Made by a program: the position numbers and the translations under genes
The notes under the pieces: generated by a model
Seen by the model: the letters and a program-made list of their open reading frames with translations, nothing else
Database searches by the model: none
Told to the model about the DNA's origin: nothing
From: Gnetum montanum
Taxonomy: Eukaryota; Streptophyta; Gnetopsida; Gnetales; Gnetaceae
Reading direction: 5' to 3'
DNA length: 64,000 nucleotides
Assembly (NCBI GenBank): GCA_015680685.1
Contig: MNCI01005473.1
Coordinates: 461,289 to 525,288, forward strand
Shown: positions 1 through 12,040 of the stretch, piece after piece
Position numbering within the stretch: position 1 is the stretch's first letter
Layout of the letters: the number at the start of each line of letters is the position of its first letter

Positions 1-2301
1 TATTCTCATACCAATACATAAAGCTTCATACTCAACCTTGTTGTTAGTACAAGAGAAAGATAGATGAATTGCTTTGAGAATTTTGGGTGAATCATTGTTG
101 AATATAACTATTCCGACTCCTGCACCTTTTGAATTACATGAACCGTCAAAGTATAACTCCCATTTATCCTCATTCTTTGATTGTTCTTTTTTAGAACTAT
201 AATTTTCTTGGAGTGTACAAATTTTGTTTTCGACACCTTCTTTTTCAGCCATTTTACTTTTTCCATTTGAAGTAATTTTATCTATCATCAAAGGTTCACT
301 ATAGATGTAGATTTGATTTGGTTCTCCTTTCCAAGGGAGCCACATGTCAGAATAATCTGTTGATATGTAACCTAAGAAATTCTTACTCCAACTTCTACTC
401 AATAAGAGACTATGTGAATCTAGTATATCTTCCACTTGAATAGTTACTCTACTTCTGACGTGGGGTTCAGAAGCAATTTCCAATAGAATGTTTGGTAATT
501 AACCCACAATCTTCACTCTACTTTTATCCACTTGAACAATCTTTTTGTTTTATTTTTCAGCAATCAAACTAAGTTTCTTACATATAGACAATGACATTAT
601 GGTAGACGTAGCTTCAGAATCAACCAAACAATTGTGTAAGAATTTATCTTTTAATTTCATTGTAAAAAGAAAAGGAGGAGCTTCCTTGTCATATGAGGTC
701 TTTAATTTCTCATCATTATTAAACACATAACTTAACTCTGATTCTCTAACTCTCCTTTTACCTTTAATGGAATCTAAAGCCTTTCTTTGCTGATCTCCTA
801 TTTGAAGCAACTGATAAAGGCTAATATTGGCCTTGACATGTTTAAGGTCTTCAATCAAATCATACTCTCCATCACCAATAAAGCTTGATCTCTTTATCCA
901 TTTATTGAAAGACTGATTTGGAGTGCTTTGCTCCACTTGATTGTCTTTACCTTTATTCTTATCTCTTCTATTTGGCTCAAAAGCTTTTCTCTTAGTAGAT
1001 GGATCAGTAATAACATTTGGAGGTCTAGAAGTAGTTAATCTTTCTTTTGATCAAAGATTATATCCATTTTCCTCATTGTTATTGCATTCCTCATTGGAAT
1101 ACATATCTTCTTCAGAACTTGATAGAGAAGAAGTATCACTAGATCCATTGCTAGAAGATTTACTTGCATAATGAACACTAGATAACTCATTATTAGATTC
1201 AATATCAAGAAATTTGGACATAATAAGGTTACTTTCATCCTCATCTTCTACTAAATTAGTGTCTTGATGTTTATGCTTTCTATTTTTCCTTTCTTCCTTT
1301 ATATTAACTCTTGCTAATGCTTTTTCAAGTTTTACTATTTTGTTAGACATATCTCTCATTAATTGTCCTTTTTCAGATCCTACTCTTTCATGTTCTTTCT
1401 CTATCTTAACATGAGATGGACATGGTAAAGCTTTAAATTGAGCAAAATTTTTCATAGGAATCATAACTCTTTCTTCTCTTTTTGGAATTGCAATATTTTC
1501 TTCAGTATTCAAGTTCAACTATTTTTCTAACTGTATAGCTTCACTAAAGTAGTCAGTTAGTGTAGTTAATTTTGGAGTTCTCCTTAACCAAATTGAAATG
1601 TTGGGGTTGACAGCCTTAAGGTAAGTTTCCTTAAGCATTTCTTCTGATGGCCTATATTGCCTTTGAAAGAGTCCACAAATTCGTTGAAACTTAATGTTGA
1701 AATCTCTAATTGACTCTTTAACTCCTTGCTTAGCTTGTATCAGCCCACAGTATAGTTGTTGTTGATCTAATTGATTACCAAACTGGGCTAAGAAAAGATT
1801 CTTCATGTCATCCCAACTTGTAATACTATTACTTGGTAAGTTTGAATACCAAATCTGAGCCATATCCTTTAGATTTGATACAAACAACCTACAAGCTTGA
1901 TCTTGATGTTGAATATTTGCATGAGCTAAAGCTAACTCAAACATGTGAATATATTCTTCAGCTAAATAAGCTTTTCCAGGAATAAAAGGCTCAGGCAAAT
2001 ATTTGTAAACTACCTTAGGAATATCATTGTAATTTTGAAATCCTAATGGTGTAACTCCTTGCCAAGGATTTGCCATCCTATTCCTTTGAAATGTTGAACT
2101 CTTAGACTTTCTAGATCTTCTCTTACGAATTGATAAACCAGAGATAATGGGTGATCTTCTTGATCTTCTAGTTTTCACTCCACTACTTGTTCCCAATTCA
2201 GAAACTTTCTTTTGTTCTTCTTCTGATGAAGAATCAGTCTTAGAATCTAGAATATCTTTTGAAACTTTGAAACTTTCCAAACTATGAAATTTCTTGGTCA
2301 T
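1..2301 (-). pseudogene. Element H gag-protease-RNase H polyprotein (decayed, runs off window)
   Basis: Read on the minus strand from the ATG at 2301, one frame of about 767 codons reaches the window edge with no frameshift and four stops: TAG at 1519-1521, TGA at 1051-1053, TAA at 550-552 and TAA near 500. Gag (1519-2301) has a basic N-terminus, then a retrotransposon gag core with WYSNLP and FLAQFGNQ. An acidic serine-rich stretch follows (about 1060-1300). The protease (about 560-700) reads NCLVDSEATSTIM, so the expected D-S-G is D-S-E. A linker with DYSDMWLPWKGEPNQ leads to an RNase H start, LYFDGSCNSKGAG (about 170-125) and TNNKVEYEAL, keeping the first Asp and the Glu. No reverse transcriptase lies between protease and RNase H. 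All four stops could be C-to-T changes of CAG, CGA or CAA. Confidence 0.85.
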
Positions 2302-2394
2302 GAACTGAAAATAGTATCTAATTCTTAAGCCTTACAAATAATTGTTGATGTACTAAAAGTATAAGGCTTATGAACCTAGAGGCTTAATTTTCAG

Positions 2395-2413
2395 CCCTCC
2401 TTCTAGCGCCAAA
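2395..2413 (-). other. Candidate primer-binding site of element H
   Basis: On the minus strand this reads TTTTGGCGCTAGAAGGAGG, between the presumed LTR end (CAACA at 2419) and the gag start. A TGG at the start of such a site pairs with the 3' CCA of a tRNA. The tRNA was not identified. Confidence 0.6.
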
Positions 2414-2418
2414 AGAAC

Positions 2419-3970
2419 TGTTGGCGACCGTTTGGGACGCGACCGCCAACGAGTGTCCTCGAACAGGATTTAGGTGCCTGCTGGTCTCTGGCAACACCAA
2501 GGCCCAGATACCTCCAAATAAACTCAGTAGTTAATGTGAGTATGTGTGTGTGCTGTTGCGGCGTGCGGTTGTGAGAAATGTAACGATTGCGTTGTGTGTA
2601 AACTACAAATGACTTACTTTAAAGAGATTCAGCCAACTTTGCCAAGTACTGTGAGTTGTTGAAAATTTCCTATTTTGTTCAACTGCCTAGTCTACGCGGT
2701 CCTTATAATACCTACTTGTAACAAATAAAATTTTGCAAAAACATTTGAGCACAACTCCGCAATCTACTCCTAATTTTCCCCAGAGAAAGAGATAGTTCCA
2801 CAAGAAAACTAGAAATAGAGCAAGATTCGATGGAAATAAGCAGAAAAGAAAAGAAAGCAGATTTGTGTAGACCTCAAATATTTAAACAAGGTAAAATGAC
2901 ACGAGTAAACACTTCGCAATAAAGCTATCCCAAATTCAATATCTACGAATTGTTCAAACTTCCAAGGCTCAAATAAGCAATTTCTTCAAGACAATCCTAC
3001 TATGCTACCAAAAAATTGCTGCGTAAACTACCACGTACGAGACTCCATTTTGGCTAGATAATGGATGTCAACAATTGCATTCAACAGAACCTTCAAAAGA
3101 CTTGACAATTTCTGATTGAAATACCATGGAAATTCACTTTAAAGATAAAAAGAAGCTATTCTGGTCCCATCAAAATACCAAAGATTTTCTGAACCCTCTT
3201 GACTACTGAATTGTTCAACGGCATGACTACAAGCAGAGGCTCTCTTACAACAATCCCAATAGCAGTTCCTATACGTTGCACAATAACAAAATTTACTACT
3301 AAAATGCTCTTAAGGCTTTTAAACACAAGCGCTTCTATGGCAAAATTTTAACAGAAATTTTCTATCGGGCAACAAGAACAATAAGAGCAATCTAAAAATC
3401 CCAAAATTACTTGCCAAGGATGATATTATCTAAACCACTAGCTAAATAGTTTAAACAAAATAAAAATAAAACATAACTCACAGGACCATGACAAAGAGGC
3501 TGAAATCTTTTATTTAGCAAGCCATCAAGCAATCGTTCACAATTTCTTCTTACAAGCTCTTCCCGGAATCCAAAGTGTGTCTCCAAGTGAGAGCCCAAGT
3601 GCTAGCTAGTAGCCTTCCAAAGTGTAGTATCAATGTCTTCTTCCAAGTTCTAATCCCCCATGAGACCCCAATGTCTTCCCTTTTTAAAGGGTTCAAAGGT
3701 GGTTACATTCCAAAATATCCTAGCTAACTTTTCTCCCAAGTAAGGAGGTTACAACTTACCCATCTAGTTAGGAGGAAGTTATGTAGTTAGGAAGTTATAC
3801 ATGAAATTAAGAGGAATTTATGCTATCATTAATAAATACTACAAATATTTAATATAATATTATAAACATTTTAACATTAATATTACAAATATTTTGTAGG
3901 TAGTAACTTATATAATAATATTTGAAAAATAATGTTTTTAAGCCTTGGGATAATTAAATTAAAAAAATAG
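2419..3970 (-). mobile_element. 5' LTR of element H (far boundary uncertain)
   Basis: The left edge is clear: plus-strand TGTTGGCGACCG, which on the element strand is an LTR end in CAACA just before the primer site. The right edge was not found; no second copy is in the window and 3970 is only where the character changes. A TATA-like TTTAAAAAGG lies on the minus strand near 3683-3693, which would make R plus U5 about 1.2 kb. The short minus-strand reading frame at 3407-3598 lies inside this LTR and has no recognisable domain. Confidence 0.5.
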
Positions 3971-4446
3971 CTTATAACCAGGGCTTCATACTATTAGTGT
4001 ATGTGGCATTGTGATTATTTAAAATTTTATTTGATGAACTGCAACTCCAATTTACCAGCATCGGCCCAAAATATCTCTTGACACCTGTCTTGATGTGCCT
4101 TTGTGTCTTTGTTGCCGCGTTCAGCGGACTGGTATGCGATATCGAATGCATCAACATCAGGCATGGCTTCTGTTTCAGATGGTAGGTTCCAGGAGGAGTG
4201 AATGACATACCACCTAAAAATTTAAAATGAGTTCTTTGGAAAAAAGCCCTGTTCGGTGAGGAAAAAACCTGCACAAATTATTGGAAGTTACGGGGATGAG
4301 CTGGAAACGCGCTTGTTGCTGGAGCTAGTTTCTTTGCAGCCTTTGTTCTCAGCCCATGGATTTTTTGCAATGCGACCACAGCCAGACATTCATGCAGGAC
4401 AGAGGTGGTCATTTTTGCAGATTCGCAAAAAATAGTAAGGATCAGA
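3971..4446. other. Unassigned, slightly GC-richer spacer
   Basis: Base composition is less AT-rich than on either side. Two minus-strand frames of about 100 codons (3972-4274 and 4278-4580) show no domain I recognise. The part from 4240 may be 5' leader of the pseudogene that follows. No promoter or RNA gene is visible. Confidence 0.3.
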
Positions 4447-4845
4447 ATGTTGAAACGTAGGTTCAGATTTGAGGGTTTCGAGGTGAATAGGCTGGGTCTC
4501 CTGGGCGATTTTATCATTATGGGGTTTGAATCCACAAAATCGCAGGGGTGTCTGTACATACTATCCCCGACCAGAGCCACCCAACGACCACTTTGAAGGT
4601 GACATCCTAGACAACATCAAGTACATCGGGGGTTTCAACAACATCAATATTGACAGCGTCGGCAGTGACAAAGAAGTGGATCCGCTAGCTGCATTCACAG
4701 CGGGAATCAGGAAGAAATGGATGCCTTGAATGCTGGATATGATTCTGACCAGGAGGTTTATGCTGCCACCAAGACCATCGACGCCATCTAGAGCCATTTC
4801 AAGAATGATTCTGATGATAATCCAGTTATGCCCGATATTTGCAGA
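4447..4845 (+). pseudogene. RH24/DDX42-like DEAD-box RNA helicase, N-terminal fragment
   Basis: The plus strand encodes MLKRRFRFEGFEVNR, then after a frame change DILDNIKYIGG and DKEVDPLAAFTAGI, then after another frame change EEMDALNAGYDSDQEVYAA and NDSDDNPVMPD. These match, in order, the N-terminal peptides I know from plant RH24-type helicases (KRKFGFEGFGINR, DLDNIDY, EEVDPLDAFMAGI, ALNAGYDSDEEVYAAAK, DYDSDDNP). The helicase core and its DEAD motif are absent. A single-base loss near 4710 explains the AGI/EEM frame change, and about 35 residues expected between AGIHEEM and the NAGYDSD block are missing. At least one stop (TAG near 4789) is present. No intron is visible between blocks, which fits a retrocopy, but no poly-A tail or flanking duplication was found. 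The family match is from memory of conserved peptides. Confidence 0.7.
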
Positions 4846-5285
4846 TTGAGAAGAACACTTCTATTGCCGCCTTGACTGTTTTGGAAACTAATGCTTTTCG
4901 GTAGAGTATTTTTGCAAGGTAGGGTCAAACATAGAATGTGAACTAAACAATGGTTAACATGGATTTTAATTTCTTATTGATGCATTCATGAACGAGGGGG
5001 GCTCTTTTAAATTGATAAAACTTTTCAATTCTTTTTTTCAATCTTCCTATCACACAAGGACATGATAAATTTTCCTTTCCTTGGTATCATCATTTAAAAA
5101 TGGAAACACTAAATCTTCACTCAACAAATTTCCACATGAAACCTCTGGTATTAAAATATCAATAAGGCACAACCATCATATATTTTTTATTTGAATATCT
5201 TCTATGTCTCATTCATATTTTATCACCTTTGCTGTTCCATAAAATGGCTAAATGTGCCAACACTACCACATAAGGTTTGAAGAAA
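4846..5285. other. AT-rich spacer, nothing recognised
   Basis: No open frame over about 40 codons with domain character, no repeat of note and no RNA gene seen. Confidence 0.4.
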
Positions 5286-6515
5286 AAGCATTTCTTGTAG
5301 AGCTAAAACTTGGTTCTATGAGCAAGCACAAAAATGATTCTACCATGTTAGCTTATAGAATCAATTTATAAAGCTGAAAGTTAGCCCTATGAAGAAGCTT
5401 AAAATTGGCTCTATCACATTAGTTGTTAAAAAGTCATTGAGTTTATAGAGCTAAAATTAATACCAAAAGGAAGCTTTAGAGGAGTTTTGCCATGTCATTG
5501 TCTACATAGTGCCAGTTCATAGAACCAAAAACTAGCTCTATGAAATGGTTCTATGAATCAATAGTTGAAATATTTCCAAATGATGCATTAGAAGCATTTA
5601 AAGTACATTTAGCCTTCATTCTCACATTAGCTTGTAGAACTAGTTTATGAAGCAAAAATTCAGCTCTACAAATGGATTCTATAAACCACATCAACTTTGT
5701 AACTTTAATGAGCTCATAAAGATGGACCTTGAGGAAACTCTTTCATGTCAACTTCTATATAATTTTAGTTTGTAGAACCAAAAATTGGTTCTACAAAGAA
5801 AGCCAAAATAGTTCTTTAAATCAGTTCGATGAATAGAGTTCATCTTGTACCCACCAAGAATTACACACATGCACACTATATTTTTAATCTAGCTCAACAA
5901 GTTATGAAGAGGATGGTGTAGCATGTAGAACCAAATATTGGCTCTACAAAGAAGCTTGAACTTATACTACAACATCAGCTCCCTTGTAGAACAAGTTCAT
6001 AGAGCTTAAAAATAGTTCTACAAATAAGCTTTGAAACAGTTATATGAGTAAAATTTGAAAAGCTAGCTTTTAAAATACTTTTCCATGTCAATATAGGAAA
6101 TATTAGAATACTAAAGGAAGCTCATTTGTAGAACCAATGAATGGTTCTATGAATTAGACCTTTTTTACAAACCACATCAACTTCAAAAATCTTGTCAAGC
6201 TAGAAGAGTCAAATCTAAAAGTAGGCTCTAGAGAAGCCTTAAAACATTAGCTTTTATATAGAACCAAAAATTAGTTCCATAAGGAAAAGCTAAAATGGTT
6301 CTATGAGTAGCATCGGGATAAGTAGATCTCATTTCAGGCCCATAATGCATATGCACATTAAAGAAGCTATGGAATATAACATAACTTGTAGAACCAAAAT
6401 TTGGTTCTATGAATAAGCTTAAGAACCACTCTATCATGTTAGCTCTTTTGTAAAACAGTTTATAAAACTAGAACTTAGATCTATAAGCAAGTTCAAAACT
6501 GATTCTACAAGTTGA
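5286..6515. repeat. Degenerate array of TAGAACCA/TGGTTCTA hairpin units
   Basis: A short inverted pair, TAGAACCA followed after 4-6 A/T bases by TGGTTCTA, recurs in variants near 5525, 5770, 5930, 6130, 6250 and 6390. Half-units (AGAGCTAAAA, GGTTCTATGA, AAGAAGCTT, CATGTTAGCTT) lie between. Spacing is irregular at about 120-230 bp, so this is either an old tandem repeat drifted apart or dispersed short palindromes. The best copy, near 5770, pairs over eight bases. No reading frame runs through the array. Confidence 0.6.
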
Positions 6516-6984
6516 TGTCAACACTAAGATAAGGCTATATGAAAATTAAAGCTACATGAAGAAAAATAGGTTGAGATGCTAAGCCTAGACTCTTGAGGTT
6601 TTAATGAAGTAACTTAATGAAATTAAAGCTTATGATATATGTTAAGAACTAAGTTGGATAGCCTATCTAAAAGTGATAAAATTAAAGAACCAAGCTCTGA
6701 ATATTAATAAGTAGAATCCAAGAAAATTTCAAGCACTAGCCATTAACAAGTAGAGCCAATAACTAAAATAGAGCTAAGAGCAGAGATAAAGCTTTCATTG
6801 AAGCATGAAGGAGTGTATCCAAGGTTCTCAAATAAGACATTAAAAGAATCATAAAAATATATCACAAAGAGAAGTAAGAGGCATCTTAGAAATTTTAGGG
6901 CATCAATACCTTTACTTTCTTTGAGTACTTGCAACAATTCAACCTAAATATACATCAACTTCAACAATGGATTAATGTCGCATG

Positions 6985-9650
6985 GTTAAAGCTAGAGGTG
7001 AAAGAAGAAGACTTGTTTAGCTTTGATGAAGACTATGATTTCATAGAAAAATTAGGCCTTTAGTCTATATAATCAATGGAATAATGGTGAGAGATATATG
7101 AAAAAATAGAGCTAGGGAAAACCTCATCAAAGATGGTCTAAATGACTTGATAGTAGAATTAGTGTATGAAAAAGACAAGCTACAATTCAAAGGAAATATA
7201 GAGCATTATTTTGACATCAACGTCAAGAAGGCATACAAGCTCTATGGAATAATAGAACTAAATATTATAGAGATAGAAGCTTGTCAATTCAATGAGAAGG
7301 TGTTGAGCGATAAGTTCTAGAACCATTTCAAATATAGGAGAACTATCAAGCTACTGCCAACTAATCTAACAAAGGCCTAGAGGTACAGGAACATAATTTC
7401 GAAGGCTTTAGAGCTTAGGTCCCCTCATAAAATTTTCATTTTAGCTTTAAATTTTTGTTCAAGCTATAAGATTAATTTAGTTGTAGATTATCATGTTTGA
7501 GCCTGGGTAGCTTTAGAAAATAAGATATACTTCTTTCTTATTCAATATATGAATGATGCATTGTAATAGAGCCTTTCTAAAATTCATGAACAAGGATTTC
7601 AATTGAGTCTTAGCTTAATTTTATTAGATATTCTATTAAGTAAAGTTCCTAAGCCTAAGAGGATGGACCTAATTTTTATTGATTATGCATCACAAAGAAT
7701 AGCTTATCCAGAAGACCCTTAATATGATTCCCTCCTAGTTGTCTACCAGAGGAGCTATTTTGATGTACAAATTTAGAGTTCTTGATGAATTGTGTTTATT
7801 CCTAGTTGACCAAGTTGATTTTAGAAGCTTTTCCACCAAGATTTGACCAACAAGTCATTAATAAAATAAAGAAAAAATTTCATGGAGCTATCTTTCTACA
7901 TGCTCATTACACTTAAATTCTTATAGAAGATGTGGAAACGTCATCTATAGCATGACTATAAGCATAAGGAAGTTTGCCCTCAAAATTTTGACTCTTGGGA
8001 ATTTGTCAATTCAGGGCCTTTAAGAGAAATAGCTAGAAGATATAGTGGAAAATGTAGCTTTCATTATGCTCCAAGGAGAATATACTCAACTACTAATACT
8101 AGAAAAGTCAATTAGCCACATGAGATAGATGTAGTTGATCTTAAGACAACTGACAGTGAGGTAAATCAACCCAAAGATGAAGCTCTAACATAGCTAGAGA
8201 AGAGCCTATTGATCATGCTATTGGATATAGCTTGTCATGCCCCAATCACTCAAGTATGCATATGGATGGAAGATAAGGATCATCCTTTAGCAAGAGACTT
8301 CTCAAAAAAATGCTTGACTTAGATGGAAGAAAATTATTTTTCCCAAAGGCTACCAAATCTAGAAAATGTAATGCTTGTTAAAAGGTTTTCCCTTGATGGA
8401 TCCAAATACATAAGGGTCAGAGCCATGAGAAAAACAAGGGTTGAGCAAGCAAGGGCCAAGAAAGAGCTACAATAACAACAAATTTGAGAGCAACAAAGTT
8501 TGAAAGAGCTATAACAACATCAAAAGAAGGAACAAGAAAGCTTGTTATTAGCCCTCATCATCCTCAATTTTCCTTTAAGATACTTGATGAAAGGAGTAGC
8601 ACAATTTTTTAGAATTAAATTAAAGAAAGGATGAATTATATTAAATAAAATGGTTTCCACTAAGCTAGAAATAGAAGCTAATGTTATCTTTTAATATAAA
8701 GAAGATGACCCATAAATAGGGAAGTAGAAGCTTGTGATGTTACATGAATAAATGTCAGAAAAGATAGCTACTCTAATCAAAGATATAGGGCAAATAGTTG
8801 ATAGTTAGATAGCCAAAATTAAAGAGTTTCTTTTACAAAATGAACTAGAGACATCCAAGTTGTCAGAAGAAATGAAATAAATAAGAGAAGAGACTAAGCA
8901 GCTTAAGGTAATGATTACCATTAAGAAATAAATGCTTGAAAACAAAGATAATATCATTGGACAATTAGAGGAAATATTAGCCATCACAAGCTTAGAATTG
9001 AAATAGGTCAAGAAGGGAAAAGAACCAAATTATTCTTATCTATCCCTAATAAACTTCAAAGATGTAATTACTAAAGTAAACTCTAATAGAGAATGGGTAC
9101 CAAGGAAAAAATTGTAGAAATCAAGGAAAAACAAGCTATTTTTATGGAAATTGAGAGTAGAGCTCAAGATCTATATGACCTAGCCAAAGCTAAAAGAGAA
9201 GTACTACCATCATACAAACAAGGATTCTTGAACATGATGATGATGGTAGTTATAGGAATTATGAATGAAACTACTAAGAAGAAGCTTGAATTGGAACATG
9301 TATGTTCTAATGTGAGAGCTATGCTAATGGAAATAACTAATTAAATAATGGAATCCAATCTAGGCAAGCTAGGAGCTAAAGACATTCCCAAAGGACTTAA
9401 TACCACTAAACCAAATACAATGAATCAATTCATTAATATTCTTCTCAATCATGGGAAATTAACACAATAGTTATTAGTGGAAAGAATCTAGATTCAAAGA
9501 ATAAGAACAATTTCTCAATAGACCAAATAGTTATCAAATGTCTTGCAATTATATGAGGAAAATATGAGGTAATTGAGGCCTTAATTTTGGAAACTTTTGT
9601 AACTACCAATGTCTATTCTATAAAGCCTAGAGCAAATTTATTATGGGGGT
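6985..9650 (+). pseudogene. Decayed retroelement accessory ORF with coiled-coil tail, unknown function
   Basis: Long plus-strand stretches read as protein once single stops are ignored. About 7110-7750 includes IKDGLNDLIVELVYEKDK, ALELRSPHKIFILALNF and PKPKRMDLIFIDYASQRIAY. About 7980-8560 includes NFDSWEFVNSGPLREIARR, MEDKDHPLARDFSKKCL and RTRVEQARAKKELQ. From about 8755 the text is Lys/Glu-rich with heptad-like spacing (NELETSKLSEEMK, MLENKDNIIGQLEEILA), so the C-terminal third is probably coiled coil. The only intact piece is 9093-9344. Total length is near 880 codons. I recognise no named domain. It ends about 750 bp before a polypurine tract and LTR start, so it is probably the 3' ORF of an LTR element. 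Its layout recalls the accessory ORFs of E and F. Confidence 0.6.
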
Positions 9651-10403
9651 CAATTCAGGAAAGAGCAAGGAGGAACTAACTCTTGGATATTAGTGGAAGA
9701 ATTTTTCTACAATGAAATTTTAAGTTCAAACTTGATTTACCTCATTTACTTCTATTTAGTGAATTATTTTTATTTTCCTTCTTTGTCATAGTTGCTTAGC
9801 TAGTGATCAAGATTGTATTGTGTCTTGCAGGTCATTTCTTGGAATTGTTTAATTTCTTGTTTGAATCAAGGGTTTAACAAATTTTTGTATTATTGAATAA
9901 TTCAAATAGAGCTTTATTTGCCAAAGTGTTTACTCATGCAAATAGTAGCTCATCTTCAATGTTTAAGATTTTATGAAATTTTACTATTTTATTTCTATAA
10001 ATCTTTTGAATCTTGCTCTATTTTCAAATTTTCTCATGGAACTTTCTCTCTATGAAACAGTGGTAATAGATTTTTTGAATTTCACTTAAGCATTAGATGA
10101 AAGTAAAATTAGTATAGGTAACATATGATCGATATTACATAGACCAAGTAGCTTTGACATATCTAGAAATTTGTTTGCTTACAAAATGGAGTAAAAGGGA
10201 TGAATATTTTTTCATAAAAGTACAATTTTCTATTAAGTTCCTAGAATGGAATATTGTAAAATTTATACTAAATATTAGTTTGAGACATATTTCTCTACAA
10301 TCACTAAGTTTATTTGGAGGTATCTAGCCTTGGTATTTCCAAAAACTAGCAAACACCTAAGCTCGAGTTTTTGAAAGAGCTTTTAGCCTTATGATTATCA
10401 TCA

Positions 10404-10418
10404 CAAGGAGGAGATAAA
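10404..10418 (+). other. Polypurine tract before an LTR
   Basis: CAAGGAGGAGATAAA directly precedes TGTTGGC. A purine tract of the GGGGAGAT type followed by TGTTGG is the usual 3' LTR junction of many plant Ty1/copia elements, so the unit to the left may be copia-type. No copia pol is in the window. Confidence 0.6.
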
Positions 10419-12040
10419 TGTTGGCATTAAGTAAAAATTTTTCTTAGTATTATTTTCTTATCACTAGGAAAGGAACAAAGAAATGGTGGTAGTCCTAAGT
10501 TGTCGCTATTATACTAGTAAGTTGATGATAAGTATGTGATCATTGTCCTCTTACTAGAGATAGTGAATTGCAAAATGTATGGTATAACTCTATGTGAGGT
10601 ATAAGATCAAATGATGTTATATGACTCATAGTATGCAAAAAGTAAACATAGTAATTTGAATATAAATTCTATTAACTAAGAACAATATAAATACAAAGTT
10701 ATTTTAGACTAACAGTGATAAGTATATGCTCATGACTTGCTGAATATGTCCTCACTAATATAACCAATACTAGGATTACCAAGTTACTAGCTAATGAGCG
10801 AATCAAGCTTAGCCACTATTAGGTTACCAAAAGATTATATTTGTGCCCTCAAAATTAGTTGTACTTATTCTGTCAAGTAACTAATAGACATTAAAGTGTA
10901 AATTGCATAATAAAGTAAATCTAATCTAGGTGAGATGCTGCAATTATGAGAAATAATGTTGATCTTTATTTCTAGCCATGAAATATGTCCATGTACAATC
11001 CATTAGAATAAAGATGTTGTACAATTGTTAATCATCACACTACAGGCATTTACAAGTAACTCTAACTTTATGAAAATAAACTATAAGAGTTTCACTAAGG
11101 TGTGACCAAAGGTAACATTTGATATGATGGTGCACTTGTATTTACCAGCATAGCTATGGCCCACTATATCACATCTACTACATCATATATATTGTATTAA
11201 TCATGAAAAATTTAACTTATCATCTAATATACAGAATTTTGATATACCTTGGTCAATTTGAATAAAACACTAGAAGAATTTATCAAAATTACAAATAGTA
11301 TGATCAAATATCAAAAATAATTATTGCAAGTAAAAAATAAACTTAGCAAAAAAGAATGGAAATGATCTACACTTTTACTAGCCACTAAACCTTCAAAGAA
11401 ACTATGAATTCAGAAATCATTATTGAGGATAGCAACTTATGAGTCTAGATGTATGATAACAAGGAATTTTGATCTCCTTATACATTATATTATTTCTATT
11501 TTTCTCCTATCATTTAAAGGAAATAAGTAATAATTAAATCTTTGATTGATGTAGGAACAAAATATGAACTTTAATTGATATAACATTTGGAAAAAGGAGG
11601 AAGTATTGTAATATTTTATTTCTTATTTCTATTAATGACCTTATTGCTATTATTATAACTAATTCGATTGTGGCTGTTAGAAGTGCTTGTTAATTCCAAT
11701 AGCATATATATAAATTATATAAGGAGTGTTTCGGGAAATATACATTTTTTGAAGATTTGGTATCCATCACTATGCTTACTCTTGTAAAAGATAAGTGTAT
11801 GTTTATTTTGGTATTCTAGTAATAGAAATACTATACTTTTTTTCTTTTATCATTCTAGCAAATAGATGATTTTTTTTGTATTCTAATGATAGAGTTAGAT
11901 GTTGTGTTATGCTATTATATTCTAGCTATATAAAGGTAGATAACGACTTAGTGAAAAGTTAATTTACTAGGAAATGCTCAAAATATTAACTCATCCTTCT
12001 AAAGGAGAGTTAATAACAAAGGTTTATTCCACATATCTTT
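10419..12040 (+). mobile_element. Putative 3' LTR starting TGTTGGC (end not located)
   Basis: The LTR start is set by the polypurine tract. The sequence is AT-rich and non-coding up to the next LTR at 12041. I found no convincing CA end and no second copy in the window, so the right boundary is only an upper limit. Confidence 0.4.

Noticed and set aside
3407-3598. 63-codon minus-strand frame
   Set aside because: It lies inside the LTR of element H, with no domain and no relative found elsewhere in the window.
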